64,000 nucleotides of DNA, taken from NCBI RefSeq assembly GCF_040549045.1, contig NZ_JBEWTB010000002.1:1643501-1707500 (forward strand), written 5' to 3'. This document shows positions 31,397 to 40,372 of this stretch, piece after piece. This DNA comes from Endozoicomonas sp. NE40 (GTDB lineage: Bacteria; Pseudomonadota; Gammaproteobacteria; Pseudomonadales; Endozoicomonadaceae). The notes under the pieces were generated by a model that made no database searches, was not told where the DNA came from, and saw only the letters and a program-made list of their open reading frames with translations. A program made the position numbers and the translations under genes. Each line of letters begins with the position of its first letter. Within the stretch, counting starts at the first letter, position 1.

Positions 31397-33325
31397 TTAC
31401 TTCTTGTCTTCTTTCACTTCTTCGAACTCGGCATCAACAGCGTCGTCCGCAGTAGCAGAAGCACCTTCCTGCTGAGCAGCGCCTTCAGCACCCGGCTGTT
31501 GCTGCTGAGCTTCAGCGTACATCTTCTGAACCAGACCGGAAGACGCTTCAGACAGAGCCTTGCTCTTCTCTTCGATAGCGTCTTTGTCGTCGCCTTTCAG
31601 AGCTTCTTCCAGCTCAGTCAGGGCAGCGTTGATTGCAGTCTTCTCTTCTTCTGTCGCTTTGTCGCCCGCTTCTTCCAGAGTCTTGCGGGTGGCGTGTACC
31701 AGGCCATCGCCAGTATTGCGTGCAGCAGCCAGTTCCTCGAACTTCTTGTCTTCTGCAGCGTTGGCTTCAGCGTCCTGTACCATTTGATCGATTTCATCAT
31801 CGGACAGACCGGAAGACGCCTTGATCACGATGGACTGTTCTTTACCTGTCGCTTTATCCTTGGCGGATACGTTCAGGATACCGTTAGCGTCCAGATCGAA
31901 GCTTACTTCAATCTGTGGCATACCACGTGGAGCCGGTGGAATGTCGGACAGGTCGAAACGACCCAGAGACTTGTTCGCAGACGCCTGCTTGCGCTCACCC
32001 TGACATACGTGGATGGTTACTGCAGTCTGGTTGTCGTCAGCGGTAGAGAACACCTGAGACTTCTTGGTCGGGATGGTGGTGTTCTTGTCGATCAGAGGTG
32101 TCATTACGCCACCCATGGTTTCGATACCCAGAGTCAGCGGAGTAACGTCCAGCAGCAGAACGTCTTTTACATCACCGGCCAAAACTGCGCCCTGGATGGA
32201 AGCACCCATAGCCACCGCTTCGTCAGGGTTTACGTCCTTACGAGGCTCTTTGCCGAAGAACTCAGCCACTTTTTCCTGAACCATTGGCATACGGGTCTGA
32301 CCGCCTACCAGAATCACTTCGTCGATGTCGGACAGATCCAGATCGGAATCCTTCATCGCGATGCGGCATGGCTCCAGAGAACGCTGAACCAGGTCTTCTA
32401 CCAGAGATTCCAGCTTGGAACGGGTTACCTTAACGTTCAGGTGCTTAGGACCGGTTGCGTCAGCCGTGATGTATGGCAGGTTAACGTCGGTCTGCTGTGC
32501 GGAAGACAGTTCGATCTTCGCTTTTTCAGCTGCCTCTTTCAGGCGCTGCATCGCCAGAGGGTCGCCTTTCAGGTCGATACCCTGGTCTTTCTTGAATTCT
32601 TCTGCCAGATAGTCGATCAGACGCAGGTCGAAGTCTTCACCACCCAGGAACGTGTCACCGTTGGTAGCCAGTACTTCGAACTGATGCTCGCCGTCTACGT
32701 CGGCAATTTCAATGATGGATACGTCGAAAGTACCGCCACCCAGGTCGTAAACCGCGATGGTCTGGTCGCCTTTCCTCTTGTCCATGCCGTAAGCCAGCGC
32801 TGCAGCTGTAGGCTCGTTGATGATACGCTTAACTTCCAGACCGGCGATGCGACCAGCGTCTTTAGTGGCCTGACGCTGAGAGTCGTTGAAGTACGCTGGT
32901 ACAGTGATTACCGCTTCAGTCACGGACTCACCCAGGTAGTCTTCAGCAGTTTTCTTCATCTTCTTCAGAATCTCAGCAGAAATCTGGGGCGGTGCTTTTT
33001 TGTCGCCCTTAACTTCTACCCACGCGTCGCCGTTGTCGGCTTCAACGATTTTGTAAGGTACCATCTCGATGTCTTTCTGAACGACGTTATCTTTGTAACG
33101 ACGACCGATCAGACGCTTGATGGCAAACAGGGTGTTATCAGGGTTGGTAACGGCCTGACGCTTGGCTGGCTGACCTACCAGAATCTCGCCTTCATCCGCA
33201 AAAGCGATGATGGAAGGAGTGGTACGGCCGCCTTCAGCGTTTTCCAGAACCTTGGCTTTTTCGCCGTCCAGAATGGATACACAGGAGTTTGTTGTACCCA
33301 GGTCAATACCGATGATTTTACCCAT
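31397..33325 (-). CDS. dnaK: chaperone protein DnaK (Hsp70)
   Basis: ATP-driven chaperone. It begins [20 protein letters not shown], carries the other Hsp70 signatures ([13 protein letters not shown] and [14 protein letters not shown]), then the substrate-binding domain and a helical lid ending in the acidic EEVKEDKK tail. The length of 642 aa is normal. A near-consensus sigma-32 promoter lies 157-184 bases upstream. The order grpE-dnaK-dnaJ is the usual one in Pseudomonas relatives. A 660-codon open frame on the opposite strand is a shadow caused by codon bias. Confidence 0.99.
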   Translation of the reverse strand: MGKIIGIDLGTTNSCVSILDGEKAKVLENAEGGRTTPSIIAFADEGEILVGQPAKRQAVTNPDNTLFAIKRLIGRRYKDNVVQKDIEMVPYKIVEADNGDAWVEVKGDKKAPPQISAEILKKMKKTAEDYLGESVTEAVITVPAYFNDSQRQATKDAGRIAGLEVKRIINEPTAAALAYGMDKRKGDQTIAVYDLGGGTFDVSIIEIADVDGEHQFEVLATNGDTFLGGEDFDLRLIDYLAEEFKKDQGIDLKGDPLAMQRLKEAAEKAKIELSSAQQTDVNLPYITADATGPKHLNVKVTRSKLESLVEDLVQRSLEPCRIAMKDSDLDLSDIDEVILVGGQTRMPMVQEKVAEFFGKEPRKDVNPDEAVAMGASIQGAVLAGDVKDVLLLDVTPLTLGIETMGGVMTPLIDKNTTIPTKKSQVFSTADDNQTAVTIHVCQGERKQASANKSLGRFDLSDIPPAPRGMPQIEVSFDLDANGILNVSAKDKATGKEQSIVIKASSGLSDDEIDQMVQDAEANAAEDKKFEELAAARNTGDGLVHATRKTLEEAGDKATEEEKTAINAALTELEEALKGDDKDAIEEKSKALSEASSGLVQKMYAEAQQQQPGAEGAAQQEGASATADDAVDAEFEEVKEDKK

Positions 33326-33481
33326 GATGGTTATCTCCAGTGCTCTGAATTCAGAGCGTTAAATCTTTGAAAACTGTTTAAATCCGGTTTGCCATCTGCC
33401 GTTGTCATCCTGTGTGCTTTACCTGATCAGAGACCGGTAAAGCGTTTTGATGATCCGGAGGTCGATGGCCTTCGTTTTGCT

Positions 33482-33509
33482 ATATGGGATCGCCCGATTT
33501 TTTTTCAAG
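33482..33509 (-). promoter_or_regulatory. sigma-32 heat-shock promoter of dnaK
   Basis: -35 CTTGAAA (33503-33509), 14-base spacer and -10 CCCATAT (33482-33488), almost the full RpoH consensus (CTTGAAA-N13-14-CCCATnT). It lies in the grpE-dnaK gap. Confidence 0.92.
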
Positions 33510-33567
33510 TGTCCGATACAGACTTTTTTCAATTTTTTAAACCAGCTACTTTAAATAGCTGCTTTTT

Positions 33568-34167
33568 TTATTTGGAAACAACCACCATCGCCGGACGAAC
33601 CAGGCGGTCATTCAGGGTGTAGCCTTTCTGGAAAACATCCATGACAGTATTGGGTTCCATATCAGGATTAGGCACCATAGACATGGCCTGATGGAAATTC
33701 GGGTCAAATGGCTGACCAGCCGGATCGACCTGTTTTACGCCTGATTTTTCCAGGGAAGACAGGAACTGCTTCAGGGTCAGGTTCATGCCTTCAATCAGAC
33801 CTTCATGATTACCTTCCGCCTGTTCGGCACTTTCAATACCTTTCTCCAGACTGTCTACCACCGGAATCAGGGAGTCGACAAACTTCTCCAGGGCAAATTT
33901 GTGGGCTTTTTCAACATCCTGCTGAGAGCGGCGCTTGATATTCTGCATCTCTGCGTGGGCGCGCAGGGTCTGGTCTTTGGCCTGTGCCAGTTGTTCGGTC
34001 AGGGTTTCAACCTGCTGTTGCAGCTCGCTGTCCGCAGTCTGTTCTGCTTCATCACCAAGAGGTACACCACCTTCTTCGTTGAGCACGAACTCTTCTACTG
34101 TTTCATGTTCAGCCGCTACTGCTTCTTCAGCTACCTGTTCTTCAGGCTTACCGTTTTCAACTGTCAT
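33568..34167 (-). CDS. grpE: nucleotide exchange factor GrpE
   Basis: Releases ADP from DnaK. A long coiled coil (about residues 45-110) is followed by the beta domain with the signature PNPDMEPNTVMDVFQKGY and ending RLVRPAMVVVSK. The ATG at 34167 (199 aa, MTVENGKPEEQ) has GGAG about 7 bases upstream; an upstream in-frame extension to 34260 would cover its own heat-shock promoter and is not coding. A small CAGCTA/TAGCTG hairpin overlaps the stop. Confidence 0.97.
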   Translation of the reverse strand: MTVENGKPEEQVAEEAVAAEHETVEEFVLNEEGGVPLGDEAEQTADSELQQQVETLTEQLAQAKDQTLRAHAEMQNIKRRSQQDVEKAHKFALEKFVDSLIPVVDSLEKGIESAEQAEGNHEGLIEGMNLTLKQFLSSLEKSGVKQVDPAGQPFDPNFHQAMSMVPNPDMEPNTVMDVFQKGYTLNDRLVRPAMVVVSK

Positions 34168-34209
34168 TCCGAATCTCCGGTTGGGAGTCAAATCTTTTAC
34201 TGATGGGTT

Positions 34210-34237
34210 ATATGGGGCTGGCTTTTGGGGTTTCAAG
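34210..34237 (-). promoter_or_regulatory. sigma-32 heat-shock promoter of grpE
   Basis: -35 CTTGAAA (34231-34237), a 14-base spacer and -10 CCCATAT (34210-34216), with the same hexamers and spacer length as the dnaK promoter. The -10 ends about 43 bases before the grpE ATG. Confidence 0.92.
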
Positions 34238-34293
34238 AGGAGGTGGAAAGTTTTTTGCAAGATGATTACAGACTGAAAGCCTGGCGATAAAGC

Positions 34294-34332
34294 AAAGCCT
34301 CTCCAAACTCAGACTGAGTTCTGGGAGGCTTG
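34294..34332 (-). terminator. intrinsic terminator after the 522-residue orphan gene
   Basis: On the minus strand AAGCCTC and GAGGCTT form the outer stem and AACTCAG/CTGAGTT the inner one, followed by TTGCTTT. It begins 13 bases after the stop at 34345 and shields the grpE heat-shock promoter from upstream transcription. Confidence 0.75.
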
Positions 34333-34344
34333 CCTTTCTAACGG

Positions 34345-35913
34345 TTACTCAGAATCGCTGTTTTCTTCTTCAGCTTTTTCGTAAAGTTCAGCGTAAGGTG
34401 TAAATGGATCACTTGTTGCACCGCGTGCATCAAAAAAACCTCCCCGAAAGGCGGAAGGGGCCCCTCTTGAAAGGCCAGCACTTCGGAAAGTTATATGAGA
34501 AGGTACATCACCTGCCACACTGGCAGGCCCGTAATAATAAGAACCTTGTCCATAGCTCACGAAATCACTAACCATTTGCCTGAGAAAGCTGTGCCAGGCG
34601 ACATGTTTGGTTTTATGATTACCTGTTTCTTCATAGAAATCTAAAACGTTTAACTCACCAGTCTGCGTACTGACCCTACTAACAAGCTGATTGTTGTTAT
34701 CGTATAAAGAAAGCGTCAATGCTGATTGCCTAAAGTTATCCGGATGAATCGCAGTTTCTGTAAAAACTCTATAAGCGGAGTGCCGGTTAAAGAATTTTCT
34801 CTCGCTTATTGCCCCCATATCAAAAAGATGATCATCCTCGGTGTGAGACCGCGATAACATTACGGCACTACCATCAGGCGACACTTCTGTAAAAGGGTAA
34901 TATAGATAACTGGTTTGAAAACCTTCACGGTAATTAAGAATCAACATAGGTCTTCCCTTATTCCTGTGATGAGGATCCACATGATTCCTGATGCTGATCG
35001 ATTGCAATGAAAGACCACTTTCCAGCATAGCTTTTTTTACTTTTTTAGAAAAAACACTGACGTTATCAGCAATCCAACTATCATAAGAAAACTCTCTACT
35101 TAGATCGCCAATAGAAACACCTGACTCCAGATTTTTTCTCAAGTCAAAAAAAACATCTGTATTATGAGCCGATTCAAGAATAGTGCTTACTTCAGTAATA
35201 ATGGTTTTATAAGGACCGACATCAAGTCTTATGTTTCGACCAAGGTCAGTTAACTGCCCTATCTTCTCATTAACCTTATTAAGCAGTGGCCTGTATCCCG
35301 GATGTTGCCGCCCCATAGCTTTTAGTTTTTCTACCCATCCCTTTAATTCATCAATCTCTTTTAAGTAGCCTGTCAGCGGAACATTGAGTTGAATTTTTCC
35401 GACATCAGGTAAATCCTGAGCAACTTCACCACTACTATCTCCGGAACTTTTCTCAGGAGGAGCAGGCTGCGCTTTTAACAGATCCAGATGCTCTTTACTC
35501 GTCTTTTCTCGTATCAGTTGCAGCTTACTCGCCTGGATCCCTGAAGCAATCGGGACTTCTGAAATTTTTTGCATAAGCTCTTCCATGGTTAGCTTTCCTT
35601 CAGAAACAGCTTCATTCACCAGTTTTTGCATCTTTATCCTTTCTATCTGGCTTGACTTGAAAAACTGCGTCCACACACCAATAATCTTTTCGGCATCGTA
35701 CTGTGCAAGCGCTTTGTAAGGTCCACTCGACGTACTTTCTTCAGATAAGCCAGTAGATCGAAAAGCCAGCTCTTTTTGTTCTGGTTTATCCTGGGCATCA
35801 GAGGGAGGCAGATATTTCAACGCCTCATTCCCTTTACTCTCTACATCGGTCTTTTCTCTCTGAAAACCCGCTCCCTGCAAAGGACTACCTGCTGAAGATG
35901 ACATTGGATCCAT
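34345..35913 (-). CDS. unrecognised 522-residue protein, effector-like
   Basis: I do not recognise a family. The ATG at 35913 (MDPMSSSAGSPLQGAGF) has AAGGA 7 bases upstream; an upstream frame to 35976 is unlikely. The first 70 residues are Ser/Gly/Gln-rich with no signal peptide or membrane segment, as in many type III-secreted proteins (inference). Residues 75-150 look helical (MQKLVNEAVSEGKLTMEELM) and a Pro/Ser-rich spacer lies near 160-180. The C-terminal half is mixed with several Tyr/Arg-rich strands (RPMLILNYREGFQTSYLYYPF). The tail is acidic. It sits alone between grpE and recN, where Pseudomonas relatives have nothing, and has its own terminator. Confidence 0.7.
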   Translation of the reverse strand: MDPMSSSAGSPLQGAGFQREKTDVESKGNEALKYLPPSDAQDKPEQKELAFRSTGLSEESTSSGPYKALAQYDAEKIIGVWTQFFKSSQIERIKMQKLVNEAVSEGKLTMEELMQKISEVPIASGIQASKLQLIREKTSKEHLDLLKAQPAPPEKSSGDSSGEVAQDLPDVGKIQLNVPLTGYLKEIDELKGWVEKLKAMGRQHPGYRPLLNKVNEKIGQLTDLGRNIRLDVGPYKTIITEVSTILESAHNTDVFFDLRKNLESGVSIGDLSREFSYDSWIADNVSVFSKKVKKAMLESGLSLQSISIRNHVDPHHRNKGRPMLILNYREGFQTSYLYYPFTEVSPDGSAVMLSRSHTEDDHLFDMGAISERKFFNRHSAYRVFTETAIHPDNFRQSALTLSLYDNNNQLVSRVSTQTGELNVLDFYEETGNHKTKHVAWHSFLRQMVSDFVSYGQGSYYYGPASVAGDVPSHITFRSAGLSRGAPSAFRGGFFDARGATSDPFTPYAELYEKAEEENSDSE

Positions 35914-36065
35914 GATTTTTTCCTTACGTAATAAGCTTTGTACCAGTAAGGAGTTAATAAAATAGAAAAAATTCATTTATTGTCAGGCAGGCCAACCAGA
36001 CTGTTAGCAACCTTTAATCCTGAAAAACTTTTTCTCCAAGCCTTTACGCCGCAACGACTTCAGGT

Positions 36066-36085
36066 TACTGTATATATAAACAGTT
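36066..36085 (+). promoter_or_regulatory. LexA (SOS) box of recN
   Basis: CTG (36068-36070), TATATATAAA and CAG (36081-36083) give the CTG-N10-CAG LexA operator with an AT-rich core, 28 bases before the recN ATG. It indicates SOS induction. Confidence 0.92.
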
Positions 36086-36112
36086 ATACTAAAGCAGCCT
36101 CCGGAAGCCGTT

Positions 36113-37786
36113 ATGCTGACCCAACTGTCTATCAGCAACTTCGCCATCGTTGACCAACTTGACCTGGATATTGAATCCGGCATGACCGTTATTACCGGCG
36201 AAACCGGTGCGGGCAAATCCATTATGCTCGACGCCCTGGGGCTGGCTACTGGCGACCGTGCCGATCCGGAATGCGTACGTACGGGCGCTGACCGGGCTGA
36301 AATTCACGCATGCTTTGACCTGAATCACTGCCCGGATGCCATTAAATGGCTGGAAAACAAGGAACTGCTCAGCGACAACGAATGCATTTTACGCCGGGTC
36401 ATAACAAAGGAAGGTCGTTCCAGAGCTTATATTAACGGCACCCCGTCTCCTCTCTCAGACCTGCGCGGCATTGGTGAGTTACTGGTCGACATTCATGGTC
36501 AGCACGAATCGCAATCCCTGCTAAAAAAGAACAGCCACCGCCTTTTGCTGGACGATTATGCCAATACCCGCAAACTGGCGACAGACGTTGCCTTTATCGC
36601 CCACCAGCACAATCGTTTGCAAACGGAACTGGACGAATTGCTCAGCAGCCAGCAGGAACAGCATGAGCGCGTGCAGCTGCTGACCTATCAACTGGAAGAG
36701 TTTGAACAACTATCGTTGCAGGAAGGGGAACTCACCGGGCTGGAAAAAGAGCTGCAACAACTCACCCATGCCGAAGCCACGTTGTCAGCCTGCCATCAAA
36801 TCAACCATATCTGCTCCGACAGCGATGCAGGCAACCTGCTTCAGCAACTCACTCACTGCATGCATCTGCTCGGCGATCTTTCTGTTGACCATTTAGCCAT
36901 TAACAGCACCATGGAGATGCTTTCATCGGCCCATATTCAGGTAGAAGAAGCCGTAGGCGAGCTGAACCACTTTATTGACCACTTTGACGCCGACCCTCAA
37001 CGTATGCAGGAAGTGGATGAGCGACTCAGTGCCATATACGATCTGGCGCGAAAACACCGTGTTCAACCCGATGAACTGTTGGACAAACAACTATCACTTG
37101 CCACTGAACTGGAAAAAATACAGTTCAGCGATGAACACGCAGACGCCCTGCAAAGCAAACTGGACGAACTCAAACACAAGTATCAGACCAAGGCAGAAAA
37201 ACTGTCTGAACGTCGTCAGAAAGCCTCCCGCAAACTGGAAAAGCAGGTGATTGCCCGCATGAGCCTGCTGGGAATGTCCCGGGGCCAGTTCAATGTCTCA
37301 TTAACACCGCACGACACCAAAACCCTTTCATCACTGGGACAGGAAGACATTGAATTTCTGGTCACCACTAACCCCGGACAGCCTCCCCGCCCTCTGGCAA
37401 AAGTGGCATCCGGCGGCGAATTGTCCCGTATCAGTCTCGCAATACAAGTGATTACTGCGCAGACCTCCCGCATTCCCAGCATGGTGTTCGATGAAGTTGA
37501 TGTCGGCATTGGTGGTGGAACCGCCGAGATTGTCGGTTCCATGCTGAGAGAACTGGGCGAAAAAAGCCAGGTGTTGTGCGTTACCCACCAGCCACAGGTA
37601 GCGTCACAGGGGCATCAACATCTGTTTGTCAGTAAGAAGCACAGCAAATCCGCTTCCAGCACTCGTATCGCCAACCTTAACGGTGACCACCGTATCAACG
37701 AGATAGCCCGAATGCTGGGCGGGGTGGAAATCACTCGCTCCACACTGGTTCATGCCGAAGAGATGCTTGGCTTGCCAGCTTTATAA
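36113..37786 (+). CDS. recN: DNA repair protein RecN
   Basis: SMC-like ATPase for double-strand break repair. The Walker A is ITGETGAGKSIMLDALGL (residues 28-45); a long coiled-coil region runs to about residue 380; the ABC signature KVASGGELSRISLA and Walker B MVFDEVDVGIGGG follow. The length of 557 aa is typical. It is preceded by a LexA box. The last six codons and stop are duplicated exactly in tandem just after the gene. Confidence 0.98.
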   Translation: MLTQLSISNFAIVDQLDLDIESGMTVITGETGAGKSIMLDALGLATGDRADPECVRTGADRAEIHACFDLNHCPDAIKWLENKELLSDNECILRRVITKEGRSRAYINGTPSPLSDLRGIGELLVDIHGQHESQSLLKKNSHRLLLDDYANTRKLATDVAFIAHQHNRLQTELDELLSSQQEQHERVQLLTYQLEEFEQLSLQEGELTGLEKELQQLTHAEATLSACHQINHICSDSDAGNLLQQLTHCMHLLGDLSVDHLAINSTMEMLSSAHIQVEEAVGELNHFIDHFDADPQRMQEVDERLSAIYDLARKHRVQPDELLDKQLSLATELEKIQFSDEHADALQSKLDELKHKYQTKAEKLSERRQKASRKLEKQVIARMSLLGMSRGQFNVSLTPHDTKTLSSLGQEDIEFLVTTNPGQPPRPLAKVASGGELSRISLAIQVITAQTSRIPSMVFDEVDVGIGGGTAEIVGSMLRELGEKSQVLCVTHQPQVASQGHQHLFVSKKHSKSASSTRIANLNGDHRINEIARMLGGVEITRSTLVHAEEMLGLPAL

Positions 37787-37807
37787 CTTGGCTTGCCAGC
37801 TTTATAA
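37766..37807. repeat. perfect 21-bp tandem duplication across the recN stop
   Basis: CTTGGCTTGCCAGCTTTATA plus a final A occurs at 37766-37786 and again at 37787-37807. The first copy contains the recN stop, so the second is untranslated. Identity of the copies suggests a recent slippage event. Confidence 0.95.
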
Positions 37808-37847
37808 AGAGGCGTAACCGTTTATAAAGCGACGCACCAGCCTGAAA

Positions 37848-38252
37848 TCATGGGCGCAAATCCAGCACATCATAACCTTTACCCGCCAGACAGCGGCGAA
37901 GCACATAAGCCTGATCCTGAGTCGCTTTTGCTGCACCGCCTGCCGCACCACCCGCAGCACCGGCAGTACCACCTGCAATACCACCTATGGCAGCACCTTC
38001 CGCTACTCCGCCGTCGATCAAACCAATCGCGGCTCCAGACACGGCTCCGGATACAGCACCCAGCACACCCGCATTCACGGCCCCCGTTCTGGCAGCCTCT
38101 CCTTTATCGACCTGAGCAGCATACTGCTGACACTCAGCAAAATCCTGCTGATACTCAGCTTCTGTTTTGTCATGAGGACCAACCACAGGGGCTGAGTTGT
38201 AGGCACAGGCTGCCAGCAAAGGAAAAGCCATAAGGGCTGTTATTTTTTTCAT
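37848..38252 (-). CDS. glycine-zipper lipoprotein
   Basis: A 134-residue outer-membrane-type lipoprotein. The signal MKKITALMAFPLLAAC ends in a lipobox with Cys16. Residues 55-105 are a glycine zipper (AGVLGAVSGAVSGAAIGLIDGG, GGIAGGTAGAAGG) that forms packed hydrophobic helices in membrane-associated proteins. The tail RRCLAGKGYDVL is typical of this family. It is convergent with recN. No specific function can be assigned. Confidence 0.8.
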   Translation of the reverse strand: MKKITALMAFPLLAACAYNSAPVVGPHDKTEAEYQQDFAECQQYAAQVDKGEAARTGAVNAGVLGAVSGAVSGAAIGLIDGGVAEGAAIGGIAGGTAGAAGGAAGGAAKATQDQAYVLRRCLAGKGYDVLDLRP

Positions 38253-38420
38253 ACTACTTTACATCTCTATAAGCAGAAGCAAGAACAGTTTTTTTGACAA
38301 CCCGTTCAGGATTTTCAAAATGGGTAAAACGTACAAAAAACCGCCTGTCCAATAAAGAAAAAAGTATAAAATCACACTGCCAGTCAGCATTCATTCATAT
38401 TAAATGCTCTTTATGTGCGC

Positions 38421-38447
38421 AAAAAAAACCAGCAAAAAGCCGGTTTC
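38421..38447 (-). terminator. intrinsic terminator downstream of fur
   Basis: On the minus strand AACCGGC-TTTTT-GCTGGTT is followed by TTTTTTG, about 80 bases after the fur stop. Confidence 0.8.
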
Positions 38448-38527
38448 TTTCAATACTCACACATTACTGGAAACGCTGTATGACTCTGCCCTGCTCCGCG
38501 GTCAGCGCCTGTTGAGCTGTGGCTTAA

Positions 38528-38938
38528 TCAGGACTTTTCCTTAGGTTTTACATAAAGCACAAGATTGTGATCCACAATCTCATAGCCATGCTGGTCGGCA
38601 ATCTCTTTCTGCCGGCGTTCAATTTCTTCATCAATAAATTCGATGATCTCTCCGCTTTCCATACACACCATGTGGTCATGGTGCTCTCCGCGGGCCAGCT
38701 CAAACACGGAGTGTCCGCTGTCGAAGTTATGCCGCACCACCAGGCCAGCACCTTCAAACTGGGTTAATACCCGATAGACCGTAGCAAGGCCTACATCCTC
38801 TTCTGCCTCCAGCAAAGCCTTGTAGACATCTTCGGCACTCATATGAAGACCCTTGGAGCCTTCCAGGATCTGCAGGATTTTAACTCGCGGAAGCGTTACT
38901 TTCAGACCCGCTTTGCGCAATTCTTGATTTTCCAACAC
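38528..38938 (-). CDS. fur: ferric uptake regulator Fur
   Basis: Iron-sensing repressor. The winged-helix domain begins ELRKAGLKVTLPRVKILQIL and includes VGLATVYRVLTQFE; the metal-binding HHDHMVCMESGEIIEF block follows. Like Pseudomonas Fur it has one Cys at that site rather than the CxxC of E. coli. The length of 136 aa is normal. It is divergent from bamE, as in Pseudomonas (fur-omlA), with about 95 bases between. Confidence 0.98.
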   Translation of the reverse strand: MLENQELRKAGLKVTLPRVKILQILEGSKGLHMSAEDVYKALLEAEEDVGLATVYRVLTQFEGAGLVVRHNFDSGHSVFELARGEHHDHMVCMESGEIIEFIDEEIERRQKEIADQHGYEIVDHNLVLYVKPKEKS

Positions 38939-39032
38939 GTTTCCCTAACCTTTAACAGGTGAACCCTGCTATTATCACATTTTCGTGTAAGTATTTCATT
39001 TTGTGCAAGAAGATAGTGGAAGTCTGATACCG

Positions 39033-39398
39033 ATGCAAAAAACTCCGGCTCTGACCGCAGCACTCCTATCTGCCGCTCTTCTGGCAGGATGCGCCAGCTC
39101 CACAGACAGCGGCTCCAGGCTGATTAGCTTTCCAGGTGCCTACAAAATCGACATTCAGCAAGGCACAGTGATCACCCAGGAAATGGTGGATCAGCTGCGT
39201 CCCGGCATGACCCGCAATCAGGTCCAGTTCGTTATGGGCTCTCCCCTGCTGGAAGATGCCTTTAACCGGGATCGCTGGGATTATGTCTACAGCATGCAGC
39301 CCGGAGGTGAAAAGCGTACTCAGCAGACCGTGACCATCTTCTTTAAAGAAGATCAGCTGGTGTCTGTTACAGGCGACCTTCGCCCTACACCTCAATAA
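39033..39398 (+). CDS. bamE: outer membrane assembly lipoprotein BamE (SmpA/OmlA)
   Basis: Lipoprotein subunit of the BAM complex. The ATG at 39033 gives [20 protein letters not shown], a signal with lipobox LAGC; the in-frame GTG at 39003 would precede it needlessly. The core has the SmpA/OmlA hallmarks [22 protein letters not shown] and [10 protein letters not shown]. The length of 121 aa from this start is normal. Divergent from fur and convergent with rnfH. Confidence 0.96.
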   Translation: MQKTPALTAALLSAALLAGCASSTDSGSRLISFPGAYKIDIQQGTVITQEMVDQLRPGMTRNQVQFVMGSPLLEDAFNRDRWDYVYSMQPGGEKRTQQTVTIFFKEDQLVSVTGDLRPTPQ

Positions 39399-39461
39399 GC
39401 TATTTCAGCAGGATTTCCTGCTCCAGCGCAGTCGCTGCCTAAAAGCTACCCTACAGAAGAA

Positions 39462-39788
39462 TCAGGCGGAAGCCTCTTTCTTCTGTTTTGCCTCAGCCGC
39501 ACGGCGCTTTCGCACCTCTTTCGGGTCAGCAATCAAAGCACGATAGATTTCTATCCGGTCTCCTTCACGAACAGCCTGTTCGGCCGGCTTCGGAACAGCC
39601 TTGCCAAAAAGCCCCAGTTTCGGGGCATCAAGATCTACCTCCGGAAAGAATGACTGAATCCCGGATTGTCTCACCGCTTCCAGCAGACTGGTTCCTTCTT
39701 CGACCTGAATGTGCAGGATTTTCTGTTCGTAAGGTTTGGCATACGCCACTTCTACCCGGATTCGGGCCTTAGAGTTTTCACCGGTCAT
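39462..39788 (-). CDS. rnfH: RnfH family ubiquitin-fold protein
   Basis: A 108-residue beta-grasp protein of unknown role, normally encoded with ratA and near bamE and smpB. The blocks RVEVAYAKPYEQ, GIQSFFPEVDL, VGIFGK-type KLGLFGKAVP and GDRIEIYRAL are conserved. The Lys/Ala-rich tail is unstructured. Its ATG overlaps the ratA stop by one base (TAATG), so the two are translated together. Confidence 0.93.
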   Translation of the reverse strand: MTGENSKARIRVEVAYAKPYEQKILHIQVEEGTSLLEAVRQSGIQSFFPEVDLDAPKLGLFGKAVPKPAEQAVREGDRIEIYRALIADPKEVRKRRAAEAKQKKEASA

Positions 39789-40237
39789 TATGCAGAACCT
39801 TTATCCGCTCCATACAACTGATCAGCACGCAGGCAGAACGCTTCTACCATTTTGTTCATAGCCTGCCCGAACACACCACCAACGGTTGCCTGCAGAACAG
39901 GGTTAGACAGTTCAAACTCCAGGTCCAGAGACACCTTACAACCATCATCCCCCAGAGCCTTAAATGTCCAGACGCCCTGAAGGTGAGAGAAAGGGCCTCT
40001 CAACAACTGCATTTCTATAGACTCATTCCGGTTCATTCGGTTCCGTGTAGCAAACTCGTAACCAAAACCACCCTTAGCAAGACTCAGTGATGCATCAATC
40101 ACATTCCCTTCAGAGGAGAGAATTTTAGCATTCTGACACCAGGGCAAAAACTCGGAATAAGACTCCACATCCGCGACCAGGTCATACATCTGTTCCGCAG
40201 AGTGCATAATCAGTGCAGAACGAGACACCTTAGACAT
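39788..40237 (-). CDS. ratA: type II toxin-antitoxin-like / ribosome association factor RatA (START-fold)
   Basis: A 149-residue START/polyketide-cyclase-fold protein related to E. coli RatA and mitochondrial Coq10. Signature segments are VADVESYSEFLPWCQNAKIL and FSHLQGVWTFKAL; the C-terminal helix AFCLRADQLYG is typical. RatA is reported to bind 50S subunits, while Coq10 binds quinones, so the role in this organism is open. I start at the ATG at 40237 (MSKVSRSALI) rather than four codons upstream. Confidence 0.93.
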   Translation of the reverse strand: MSKVSRSALIMHSAEQMYDLVADVESYSEFLPWCQNAKILSSEGNVIDASLSLAKGGFGYEFATRNRMNRNESIEMQLLRGPFSHLQGVWTFKALGDDGCKVSLDLEFELSNPVLQATVGGVFGQAMNKMVEAFCLRADQLYGADKGSA

Positions 40238-40271
40238 AGCTTTCCTCATGCCATCAGCTGATTAAATAAAC

Positions 40272-40304
40272 AAAGGCCGGATAGAATAACCCAATCCGGC
40301 CTTT
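40272..40304 (-). terminator. intrinsic terminator after the NSS transporter gene
   Basis: On the minus strand AAAGGCCGGAT, an 11-base loop and ATCCGGCCTTT are followed by GTTTATTT, between the transporter stop and ratA. Confidence 0.85.
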
Positions 40305-40372
40305 CGAGAACAGTAACATTAGTGCTAGTCCTGGCAGACTAACCCCTGCTGCCCTGCTATGTCAGTGTAGAG

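Noticed and set aside
31388..33370. 660-codon open frame opposite dnaK
   Set aside because: Antisense frame caused by dnaK codon bias, a known artefact; no Shine-Dalgarno or protein motifs.
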